Part shown: positions 1 through 5,684 of the stretch, piece after piece
How the letters are laid out: every line of letters begins with the position of its first letter
Numbering within the stretch: the stretch's first letter is position 1
Source: CAVSUR01 sp052143655
GTDB lineage: Bacteria; Actinomycetota; Actinomycetes; Streptosporangiales; Streptosporangiaceae
Reading direction: 5' to 3'
Assembly: GCA_052143655.1 (NCBI GenBank)
Contig: JBKQSL010000439.1
Location: 1 to 6,607 of the forward strand
Length of the DNA: 6,607 nt
Made by a program: the position numbers and the translations under genes
The notes under the pieces: generated by a model
What the model was told of the DNA's origin: nothing
What the model saw: only the letters and a program-made list of their open reading frames with translations
Database searches by the model: none

Positions 1-101
1 TCCGGCGCGACCCGGAACTCCACCCTGGGCCGGGTCTCTCCCGCGCCGGCAGTTGCTGCCGCGGCACCGGGGCCGGCTTCGCGCGCGAACACGCTCGTCA
101 T
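1..101 (-). CDS. 5' end of an unidentified protein gene, cut by the window edge
   Basis: On the minus strand an ATG at 101-99 opens a frame that stays open to the window edge (33 codons), beginning MTSVFAREAG and ending in a segment RPRVEFRVAP. An AAGGGG ribosome-binding sequence lies 9 bases before the ATG, and a fair sigma-70-like promoter sits at 146-173 at a sensible distance. The visible part is Ala/Gly-rich and shows no recognisable domain, so the product cannot be named. It is divergent from the ABC remnant to its right. The case for a real gene rests on the combination of promoter, Shine-Dalgarno and open frame; 33 codons alone would prove little in DNA this GC-rich. Confidence 0.45.
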   Translation of the reverse strand, partial: MTSVFAREAGPGAAAATAGAGETRPRVEFRVAP

Positions 102-145
102 GAAATGGGGCCCCTTCGAGAGCTGCCCGCCGGAACCCCTCCCAT

Positions 146-173
146 GTTCTACGATTTCTGCCACTGTCGTCAA
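146..173 (-). promoter_or_regulatory. Candidate sigma-70 (HrdB-like) promoter, minus strand
   Basis: Reading the minus strand, TTGACG (173-168, 5/6 match to TTGACA) and TAGAAC (151-146, 4/6 match to TATAAT) are separated by 16 bases. Transcription would start near 138 and give a leader of about 37 bases before the ATG at 101. The match is visual only. Confidence 0.4.
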
Positions 174-296
174 TGCTCTGTAGAAGATGTGAGCCTGCTG
201 GCGCAAAGACGGCAGAAGCGCTACAAGAAGATGGCACATTCTGCTTCATCTGTATAACGACGGCTCGCTCCACTGATCACGCCCCGGGGGCGGAAC

Positions 297-507
297 ATGC
301 GCGAAAGACGCCATCGCGCCAGCGTCAGGTCAGGCACCGCGCCGTCATCCCTGTATGGAGGTCAGCTTGCCACGCCTCAGGCCCTCGTGCGCCGCCAGGA
401 CCGGGCGCTCGCCGTGGTCAGAGCGGGGCGAGGACCATGAGGATCTCATCGCGGTCGTCACCGGGAGCAAGGCGGAGCGCACCTGGCCAGCGACCGGTCA
501 CGGGTGA
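297..507 (+). pseudogene. Possible remnant of the gene upstream of the ABC ATPase
   Basis: Two short plus-strand frames look like pieces of one lost gene. One runs from the ATG at 297 to a TGA near 440 and includes GGQLATPQALVRRQDRALAV. The other is open from about 367 to a TGA at 505-507 and includes EDLIAVVTGSKAERTW. That TGA overlaps the GTG of the ATPase as GTGA, the classic arrangement of translationally coupled operon genes, which suggests a real upstream partner once ended here. The second piece loosely resembles the C-terminal barrel of HlyD-type adaptor proteins that often precede MacB-type ATPases, but this is a weak impression and no domain is certain. Otherwise 174-503 holds nothing I can identify apart from an isolated TATAAC at 253-258 without a matching -35. 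Confidence 0.25.
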
Positions 508-1048
508 TCGAACTGCACGGGGTGGCCCGCACTTACCCTGGCCGCCGCCGGTGCGGGCCCTGCGCCCGACCGACCTGATGATTGATGCGGGAGAATACGT
601 CGCGGTGATGGGCCCGTCCGGCTCGGGCAAGTCGACGCTGCTGCACCTGCTCGTGCTCGGCCTGCTCGACTCCCCCACCGAGGGCAGCTACCTGCTGGAC
701 GGCCTGAACACCAGCGCGCTGGCCGGCCGGGACCGCCCCGCGCTGCGCGGCCGCCGGATCGGGATCGTGTTCCAGGCCTTTCACCTGCTGCCCTTCCGCA
801 CGGCACTGGAAAACGTGCAGCTCGCCGAGCTCTACAACCAGACACCCCGAGCCGCCCGGGCCCAGGCCGCAGCGGACGCGCTCAGCAGCGTCGGGCTCGG
901 GCACCGCCTTGACACGCTGCCGACCACGCTGTCCGGCGGCGAGTGCCAGCGGGTCGCGATCGCGCGGGCCCTGGTGAACCGGCCGAGCCTGCTGCTGTGC
1001 GACGAGCCCACGGGAAACCTGGACTCGCGGAACGCGGCCACCCGATGA
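504..1048 (+). pseudogene. Truncated, frameshifted MacB/LolD-type ABC transporter ATPase
   Basis: This was the nucleotide-binding subunit of a MacB/LolD-family exporter, which uses ATP to drive a FtsX-fold permease in the cytoplasmic membrane. The GTG at 504 starts VIELHGVARTYP, typical of the family N-terminus, but this frame soon stops. The rest lies in another frame from about 542, fitting one lost base near 540. In that frame are Walker A GPSGSGKST (611-637), the Q-loop VFQAFHLLP (CAG at 773), the signature LSGGECQR (929-952), Walker B LLLCDEP with catalytic Glu at 1004-1006, and the D-loop NLDS. The frame ends at TGA 1046-1048 right after NLDSRNAAT, so the H-loop and C-terminus (usually 60-70 residues more) are missing. 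After Walker A, LLHLLVLGLLD carries two extra residues compared with the usual LLHLLGLLD, apparently a 6-base duplication at 650-658. The family assignment is secure; loss of function is inferred from three lesions. Confidence 0.88.
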
Positions 1049-1131
1049 AAACGTTCAATGCCCGGGCTAACATCGTGGCACCGCCACGCGAAAAACACCG
1101 GCCACCCTAGCGCCTGTTTGCTGAGCCTCTC

Positions 1132-1165
1132 CCTGCTGTCCCGGACAGCAGGACGAACGTCCTGC
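1132..1165. repeat. Two overlapping, mutually exclusive hairpins upstream of phaC
   Basis: CCTGCTGTC (1132-1140) pairs perfectly with GACAGCAGG (1144-1152) over a three-base loop. GCAGGACG (1148-1155) pairs perfectly with CGTCCTGC (1158-1165). Both use the GCAGG at 1148-1152, so only one can form at a time. The block sits 145 bases before the phaC start. It could be a terminator of the broken operon, a leader attenuator, or scar sequence; the sequence does not decide. Confidence 0.6.
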
Positions 1166-1293
1166 CCTGTGAGGCCGGCCGGCCCTGCAGGCTTTCGGAA
1201 AGCTGTGGTCTGCTAAAAAGAACTAATAGTGGCCGACTCCGGCCGCCGCCTTCGATGGCCGAGAGTATGGCTATTGCCACATTGCGGCCAGAA

Positions 1294-1299
1294 GAAGGA
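1294..1299 (+). promoter_or_regulatory. Ribosome-binding site that favours the phaC start at 1310
   Basis: GAAGGA lies 10 bases before the GTG at 1310. The same frame is open from an earlier GTG at 1229, but that codon has no purine-rich Shine-Dalgarno before it. The GTG at 1301 is too close to GAAGGA. The 1310 start is therefore preferred. Confidence 0.55.
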
Positions 1300-1309
1300 C
1301 GTGATTACC

Positions 1310-3076
1310 GTGGCGGCTGAAACCTCTCCCCAGGCGCCTACCAAGACGAGGCGCACCTCAGCCGAGTCAGCAGAGTTTGACCTCGCCGGCGCCACTGACG
1401 CAGCCGGCGAGCTAGATGCGGTCGGCGCGCTGGATTTCTTCATGCTGGACGAGGCCCTTGGCTCATTGCGTCGGCTCCGGCCGGATACCAGCCTCGTGCG
1501 CTACGCGGTCAGCCTGACCCGCCGTCCCAGGATGGTGGCCCAGCGGGCCGGTAAACTGGCCGCGGATCTCGCCGGCGTTGCCACAGGCAGTTCGACGATC
1601 GCTCCGCAGCGCCGCGACCGCCGGTTCGCCGATCCTGCGTGGAGTGAGAACCCGCTGCTGAAGCGCACGGTCCAGACATATCTGGCGGTCGGGCGAACCG
1701 CCGAGGAACTGCTCGCTGACGCCGAGCTGGACTGGCGGGACAACGAGCGCCTGAAGTTCATACTGACCAATCTCATCGCCGCGTCCGCGCCGAGTAACTA
1801 CCCGCTGCTCAGCCCGGCCGCATGGAAAGCGTTCATCGACACCGGCGGCATGAGCGCCGTCCGGGGCATCCGCGCGCTGGTCTCGGATATGTCTTCTGCC
1901 CCGCGCGTTCCGACGATGGTGGAACCCGGTGCATTCGAGGTCGGCAAGGATCTCGCCTGCACGCCGGGAGCGGTGGTGGCCCGCACGGAGGTCTTCGAGC
2001 TCATCCAGTACGAGCCGACCACAGAAACCGTGCACCAGTTCCCGATGCTGATGATCCCGCCGATGATCAACAAGTACTACATCACCGATCTCGCGCCCGG
2101 CCGCAGCATGCTCGAATTCTTTGTGGCGCAGGGATATCAGGTATTCGTAGTCTCCTGGCGCAATCCCGAGAAGAGGCATAGCCACTGGGATCTGGACACC
2201 TATGGCCTTGCGGCCACGGAGGCGCTCAGTACAATACGGCAAATCACCAAGGCCCCCAAGGTGAACCTCATGGGTCTGTGCGCCGGCGGCATTCTCTCGA
2301 CGATGGTCTGCGCGCACCTGAGCGCGACCGGGCAACTCGATCAGGTCAACAGCCTGAGCCTGGGCGTAGCGGTACTGGACCAGTCGCAGGCGGGCACGAC
2401 AGTCGCACTGATGGACGAGGGAACCGCCGCAGTGTCCACCCTCGCCTCCCGCACCCGCGGCTACATGGACGGACGCACGCTCGCCGAGGTGTTCGCCTGG
2501 CTGCGGCCCGATGACCTGATCTGGAACTACTGGGTCAACAACTACCTGCAGGGCAAGGCCCCGCCGCGGTTCGACATCCTCCACTGGAACGCCGACACCA
2601 CCAGGATGCCCGCGGGACTGCACCGCGATTTCATCGAGATCGCCATGGCCAACGCGCTGACCAAGCCGGGTGCGGCCAGCATGCTGGGATCCCCCGTCGA
2701 TCTGTCCGAGGTAGACGTCGACAGCTACGTCGTGGCAGGCATCGACGACCATATCGTGCCCTGGCCATCGGCGTATCGGAGCACTCAGCTGCTCGGTGGC
2801 AACGTCCGGTTCGTGCTGTCCACGAGCGGGCATGTGGCTGCCATGGTCAACCCGCCGTCGAACCCGAAGGCAACCTACCGGCTCGCGCCCGGCAACCCGC
2901 CCGATCACCGCGACTGGCTGGCCCAGTCCGAGACAATGCAGGGCAGCTGGTGGCCGGACTACACCACCTGGCTCGCGGACCGCAGCGGGGACATGCAGGA
3001 CGCCCCCAGCGAGCTGGGCAGCGCCAAGAACCCGCCGCTCGATCCCGCGCCGGGTAGCTACGTCCTGCAGAAGTAA
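1310..3076 (+). CDS. phaC: Class I-type polyhydroxyalkanoate synthase
   Basis: PhaC polymerises (R)-3-hydroxyacyl-CoA into polyhydroxyalkanoate at the granule surface, releasing CoA. From the GTG at 1310 the protein is 588 residues, close to the 589 of the classic Cupriavidus necator enzyme. The PhaC N-terminal domain begins around residue 105 (RRFADPAWSENPL), SWRNPEKRHSHW is at 282-293, and the lipase-like box GLCAGG carries the nucleophile Cys324. The catalytic Asp480 is in DDHIVPW and His508 in SGHVAAMVNPP. All three members of the Cys-Asp-His triad are present, and the last two fall at the same numbers as in C. necator (D480, H508). The frame is unbroken, so the gene looks functional. A longer version starting at GTG 1229 would add 27 residues. 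No thiolase, reductase, phasin or PhaR/PhaE gene is visible, so substrate supply must come from elsewhere. It lies between halves of a decayed ABC operon and is closed by a strong terminator. Confidence 0.93.
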   Translation: MAAETSPQAPTKTRRTSAESAEFDLAGATDAAGELDAVGALDFFMLDEALGSLRRLRPDTSLVRYAVSLTRRPRMVAQRAGKLAADLAGVATGSSTIAPQRRDRRFADPAWSENPLLKRTVQTYLAVGRTAEELLADAELDWRDNERLKFILTNLIAASAPSNYPLLSPAAWKAFIDTGGMSAVRGIRALVSDMSSAPRVPTMVEPGAFEVGKDLACTPGAVVARTEVFELIQYEPTTETVHQFPMLMIPPMINKYYITDLAPGRSMLEFFVAQGYQVFVVSWRNPEKRHSHWDLDTYGLAATEALSTIRQITKAPKVNLMGLCAGGILSTMVCAHLSATGQLDQVNSLSLGVAVLDQSQAGTTVALMDEGTAAVSTLASRTRGYMDGRTLAEVFAWLRPDDLIWNYWVNNYLQGKAPPRFDILHWNADTTRMPAGLHRDFIEIAMANALTKPGAASMLGSPVDLSEVDVDSYVVAGIDDHIVPWPSAYRSTQLLGGNVRFVLSTSGHVAAMVNPPSNPKATYRLAPGNPPDHRDWLAQSETMQGSWWPDYTTWLADRSGDMQDAPSELGSAKNPPLDPAPGSYVLQK

Positions 3077-3085
3077 CGATGCGGC

Positions 3086-3101
3086 ACTAGCTATAGCTAG
3101 T
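3086..3101. repeat. 16-bp perfect palindrome after phaC
   Basis: ACTAGCTATAGCTAGT is self-complementary over all 16 bases and starts 9 bases after the phaC stop. It is AT-richer than its surroundings. It could be a protein-binding operator or a small stem ahead of the terminator; its role is unknown. Confidence 0.7.
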
Positions 3102-3112
3102 AAGCGACCGGC

Positions 3113-3149
3113 ACTCCTGCCCGGCGCCCACCCGGCGCCGGGCAGGAGT
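3113..3149. terminator. Strong hairpin terminator downstream of phaC
   Basis: Sixteen bases at 3113-3128 (ACTCCTGCCCGGCGCC) are exactly complementary to 3134-3149, with the five-base loop CACCC. The stem is very GC-rich and lacks a proper T tract afterwards (CCGCTATTGTT), as is common for actinobacterial terminators. It lies 36 bases after the phaC stop and would isolate phaC from the remnants downstream. Confidence 0.8.
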
Positions 3150-3190
3150 CCGCTATTGTTGCGACGCGCGTATCTCTCTTTAGTTTTCAT

Positions 3191-3319
3191 TCCGTGGACC
3201 TGCTCGCCGCCAGGGCACCGAAGCTGTGCCAGGCGCTGCGGGCGGCAAGGCGAGCCGGGCAGGCGTCCGTGGTGCTTGACGGCACCCTCATTCCCATCGA
3301 CCGGGTGGCCGCCGACCGG
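3191..3319 (+). pseudogene. Internal fragment of an insertion-sequence DDE transposase
   Basis: The frame from about 3191 encodes VDLLAARAPKLCQAL, then RRAGQASVVLDGTLIPIDRV and AADR. This matches, from memory of the family, the segment around the first catalytic Asp (LDGTLIP) of IS5-type actinobacterial transposases, where AADR normally continues as PFYSGKH. Here the match stops abruptly near 3319 and the sequence switches to the permease remnant in another frame. Only about 43 codons of a protein usually some 250-300 residues long survive, and no terminal inverted repeats or target duplication are apparent. It is a scar marking where foreign DNA joined the ABC operon. Assignment to the IS5 group in particular is from recall, not a search. 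Confidence 0.72.
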
Positions 3320-3777
3320 ATGACACCACGGTCACCGTGGAAGACAACGGCCCGGCCAATAACGTCGCTGGACCCGACGCCAATCCCCCCATTGGCTTCC
3401 CGGCCGACGCGGACGCGGTCGCCGATCACATCAACGGCGTGGTCGCTGGCGGCGTCTGGTGACCGGTCTCCCTCCCGCAGGGAGCGAGCTTCACCGGCTC
3501 GCTCGCGCTGTCCGCCAACGCATCGCAGACGATCAGCCTGCTGGCCGCCTCCCCTGGCGCGGTACGGGCGATGGGACTGACGATGGTCGCGGGCTCGCCG
3601 CTGACCAACTACGAGAACGACACCAGCCAGCCCGTCGCGATGATCGACACCACCACCGCGAACGCGCTCGGCATCTCGGCCGCGCGCCTGGCCAGCCATC
3701 CCGCCGTGTTCGTCAACGGCATCGCCTACACGGTCGTCAGCGTCCCCAGCCCGCTAGCGGCCCTGCGGTCCGTCTGA
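3320..3777 (+). pseudogene. MacB/FtsX-type ABC permease remnant with stop codon and internal deletion
   Basis: The frame holds VRAMGLTMVAGSPL, DTSQPVAMIDTTTANALGI and PAVFVNGIAYTVV. This is the usual layout of the MacB periplasmic core domain: a residue on leaving the active ring, then 'pVavid...A..lGi', then 'v.vngi.ytVvgv'. An in-frame TGA at 3460-3462 follows GGVW, and coding-like sequence (DDTTVTVEDNGPANN to ADHINGVVAGGVW) continues upstream of it in the same frame to the transposase junction at about 3320. After YTVVSV (to 3744) the protein jumps within a few residues to LAALRSV and the stop. P-x-x-ALRSV-like ends close many MacB permeases, so the three C-terminal transmembrane segments appear to have been deleted while the extreme end was kept. 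The N-terminal membrane segment is also absent. It cannot act as a permease. Confidence 0.72.
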
Positions 3778-3783
3778 AGGAGG
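3777..3783 (+). promoter_or_regulatory. Strong Shine-Dalgarno of the lipoprotein gene
   Basis: AAGGAGG overlaps the stop codon of the permease remnant and lies 7 bases before the ATG at 3791. It fixes that start and shows that permease and lipoprotein were neighbours in one operon. Confidence 0.8.
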
Positions 3784-3790
3784 AGTACCC

Positions 3791-4230
3791 ATGCGCATCC
3801 GCACCGGCCTCGGCGTCCTGATCTGCTGCTGCGCCGGCCTCACCGCCTGCACGGCCGCTGCGCCCAGGGGGCCGACGGCGACCGTGACCACGCCTGCCGT
3901 CGGCAGGCCGCCAGCCCCGGCCTCCGCCCAGGCAGCCCTGTCGAGCGAGGCGTTCACCGACGCGGGCTACGGGCAGTACGCGAACAGCACCCGTTCGCCG
4001 CACGCCTCAACCGCGGCCTGGCGTTCGCGCAGGCATACGGGCCGTGGGGCTACGTCGGGGCCGCGCTGGCCGCGCAGTCCGGGTTCAACGCTCCCGAAGC
4101 CGGTCAGTCCGTGGGCGCGCCGACTTCGTCGGTGACCAGCCCGCGGCCGCGGCCGCGCAGGCCGCCGCGGGCAAGTGCAGCAACATTGTCGCGGACTTCA
4201 ACAACGCTCAGTTCGCCCACTTGATGGCGC
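3791..4230 (+). pseudogene. Frameshifted, truncated secreted lipoprotein gene
   Basis: The ATG at 3791 starts a clear lipoprotein signal: Arg at residues 2 and 4, a hydrophobic stretch, and lipobox LTAC with the lipidated Cys at residue 20. Then comes a Pro/Ala/Thr-rich linker. Coding continues through AFTDAGYGQYANS, then must change frame at about 3989 to read PFAARLNRGLAFAQAYGPWG and SGFNAPEAGQS, then again at about 4142 to read AAAAAQAAAGKCSNIVADFN. Each shift fits one lost base; the second is in a GC-rich CCGCGGCCGCGG run. After FNNAQFAH the likeness to protein fades and the end of the convergent gene (stop at 4245) follows, so the 3' end is lost. Lipoproteins with this kind of sequence sit beside MacB-type transporters in actinomycetes; the exact role is unknown. 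It is most likely non-functional. Confidence 0.7.
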
Positions 4231-4244
4231 GCTGGCGGCCGCAG

Positions 4245-5441
4245 TCACCGCTTCGAGACGTTGGCGAGGTAGGTATTGGTGGTGCTGGAGCCGGTCTGGA
4301 TGAAGAGCCCCATGATCTTGTTCCTGAACACGGTGTTGCCGGTCACCGTGCTGCACCCGCCAGGGCACAGCGAGCTTTTAGCGACATATGCGGGATACCA
4401 CGTTGCCCGGCCGAACCACTCGTGGCGGGTGGCGGGAATGAAGGCCACCGATGAGGCCTGGGCAGAGCTCATGGCCACGACATGGAAGCCGCCCGGCACG
4501 GCAGTGATCCCCTCGAAATGTGTGATCACCGCCGGGGAATTGCCGTAGCTGTAGAACCTCGGCCTGCCGAACTTCCCCGTCCGCTCGTTGTAGTTCATGA
4601 GGAAGCCGCGCTGGTTGCCGCGGGCAGATGAGCCGTGCGCCGAAGAGCCTCCCGCCAGGGTGTAGACCGGGCTCTTGTCCCCGCCGTCCTGCCAGATGCC
4701 GTAGAGCGTGGTCTTGCTCGCCAAGCTCCCGCCGAGGTCAAGCAGCGTCCACTGACGCCTGGTCATGCTGTAGATGAACGCATTGCCCGAGGCCAGCCCG
4801 CCGCGCACGCTCGGGTTGAGGTCATAGTTACCCACGACCAGGTTGCCCATCGTGCTGTGCGCGATGGTGTCCATCACGTAGCACTCCTTCCGGGTCCGCG
4901 GACAGGCCCGGACATGCCCGACCGTATGAGCGCCATTCGCGGGCACGTCGATGGATTTCCACGATCCGCCCGGTCCGCTCATCGGCCCGAGGTAGATCAT
5001 GCCCTGGTTGAGGACGCCGGCCGGCGCCGAGGATGACTGGTAGCTTCCGACGGCGCGGACCTCGCCGGCCGGGATGGACTCCGGGTTGAAGTAGTGGGTG
5101 TCCGGGCCGTAGAACGTCGCCGTCGTCACGTCCGGGAAAGCTGGCGTCAGCAGCGATACCGTTGCGCCCGACGCAGCGCCGGTGAGCCGACCCCGGTAGA
5201 GAAACGCAGCAGCCTGCGTGCCATTCCCGGTCGCCTGCGAGCCGGTCAGAACGACGTTCTGCCGCGTGCCCTGGCGAACACCGGTGACAATATCTCCGGG
5301 CTTGAGTATGGCGGAGTAAGAAGTCGTATTTCCTGTGCTGTAACGGCACGCGGGGCTGGCCAGGGCCGGTGCGGCAGTCATTATCAACAGTGCCGTGGCA
5401 GTTCCGCCGACCAGCACCGGAATGCCCCTTGCGGCCATCAT
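4245..5441 (-). CDS. Secreted protein with HAF-like / beta-propeller repeats
   Basis: From the ATG at 5441 the product is 398 residues; an in-frame TTG at 5456 lacks a ribosome-binding site, while GGGGG lies 5 bases before the 5441 ATG. Residues 1-28 form a Sec signal peptide (Arg5, hydrophobic core, APALA before the cleavage site), so the mature protein starts near Ser29 outside the membrane. At least five similar strands recur: AAFLYRG (about 78), GMIYLGPMSGPGGSW (147), NAFIYSMTRRQWTLLDLGG (220), RGFLMNYNERTG (278) and SVAFIPATRHEW (331). Several are preceded by phrases such as VGSYQ or VVGNYD. This resembles HAF-type extracellular repeats that build beta-propellers. Five cysteines remain (32, 180, 187, 359, 363), and 180/187 and 359/363 could form small disulfide loops. 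No catalytic motif is seen, so the function is unknown. The frame is intact and the gene has its own promoter and leader. Confidence 0.82.
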   Translation of the reverse strand: MMAARGIPVLVGGTATALLIMTAAPALASPACRYSTGNTTSYSAILKPGDIVTGVRQGTRQNVVLTGSQATGNGTQAAAFLYRGRLTGAASGATVSLLTPAFPDVTTATFYGPDTHYFNPESIPAGEVRAVGSYQSSSAPAGVLNQGMIYLGPMSGPGGSWKSIDVPANGAHTVGHVRACPRTRKECYVMDTIAHSTMGNLVVGNYDLNPSVRGGLASGNAFIYSMTRRQWTLLDLGGSLASKTTLYGIWQDGGDKSPVYTLAGGSSAHGSSARGNQRGFLMNYNERTGKFGRPRFYSYGNSPAVITHFEGITAVPGGFHVVAMSSAQASSVAFIPATRHEWFGRATWYPAYVAKSSLCPGGCSTVTGNTVFRNKIMGLFIQTGSSTTNTYLANVSKR

Positions 5442-5463
5442 GTGTGCCCCCGTCAAGACTCGG

Positions 5464-5482
5464 GCGGGCCATAGCGGCCCGC
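5464..5482. repeat. Inverted repeat in the leader of the secreted-protein gene
   Basis: GCGGGCC (5464-5470) and GGCCCGC (5476-5482) are perfect complements around ATAGC. The repeat lies 23 bases upstream of the minus-strand ATG, so it could be an operator or a leader hairpin near the ribosome site. Confidence 0.5.
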
Positions 5483-5563
5483 GCGTCAGGTTCTTTCAGC
5501 CGGCCGGGGCGCACTGCGCCAGGCCGGATCCCTCGCTCTGCGATGCAAGATTAGCGCTATCGG

Positions 5564-5592
5564 ATGATGGCAGCGCAAAGTGGCAATGTCAA
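5564..5592 (-). promoter_or_regulatory. Candidate promoter of the secreted-protein gene
   Basis: On the minus strand a perfect TTGACA (5592-5587) is followed after 17 bases by CATCAT (5569-5564, 4/6 match to TATAAT). Transcription would start near 5557, giving a leader of about 115 bases containing the inverted repeat at 5464-5482. The promoter lies beyond the terminator of the small gene upstream, so the two are probably separate units. Confidence 0.45.
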
Positions 5593-5640
5593 TTGATCAG
5601 GCGGGTCCGCGTTAATCTCCTGCGACACAAGCTCGCAGTA

Positions 5641-5679
5641 CGAAAAAGGAAATAGGCCGACATTCAGTTATGAGTCGGC
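5641..5679 (-). terminator. Rho-independent terminator of the 58-residue gene
   Basis: On the minus strand GCCGAC (5679-5674) pairs with GTCGGC (5661-5656). A variant, GCCGA-CT-CAT with ATG-TCGGC, gives 8 pairs with a bulge. Next comes CTATTTCCTTTTT, a rare T-rich tail for this GC-rich DNA. The stem begins 5 bases after the stop codon at 5685. Confidence 0.65.
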
Positions 5680-5684
5680 ATCCC

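Larger units (their letters stand above)
1049..1309. other. Non-coding gap between the ABC remnant and phaC, rich in inverted repeats
   Basis: This gap holds no supported gene. It contains a small inverted repeat CGTGGC/GCCACG (1074-1088), the overlapping hairpins at 1132-1165, the palindromes GGCCGGCCGGCC (1173-1184) and CCTGCAGG (1184-1191), and a GCTTT/AAAGC stem (1191-1203). A locally AT-rich run follows at 1211-1228. TGCTAAAAA (1211-1219) could be an extended -10 for phaC, but no good -35 is visible, so I do not call a promoter. Confidence 0.5.

Noticed and set aside
253..258. TATAAC as a plus-strand -10 box for the ABC operon
   Set aside because: There is no -35-like hexamer 16-18 bases upstream and no intact gene follows.
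173..503. N-terminal extension of the ATPase frame back to ATG 173
   Set aside because: The sequence before about 542 in this frame is Arg/Pro/Ser-rich noise; the real family N-terminus (VIELHGVARTYP) is in another frame from GTG 504.
1132..1203. Short repeated CCTGC/GCAGG units as a CRISPR or tandem repeat array
   Set aside because: The units are 5-8 bases, irregularly spaced and in both orientations; there are no spacers of constant length.
1463..3190. Long open frame of 575 codons on the minus strand opposite phaC
   Set aside because: It is the antisense shadow of phaC in GC-rich DNA: Arg/Gly/His-rich, without domain, and fully overlapping a gene with a complete catalytic triad.
4828..5514. 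Second minus-strand frame of 228 codons over the secreted-protein gene
   Set aside because: It is an out-of-frame shadow of the 4245-5441 gene, without a signal peptide or domain.
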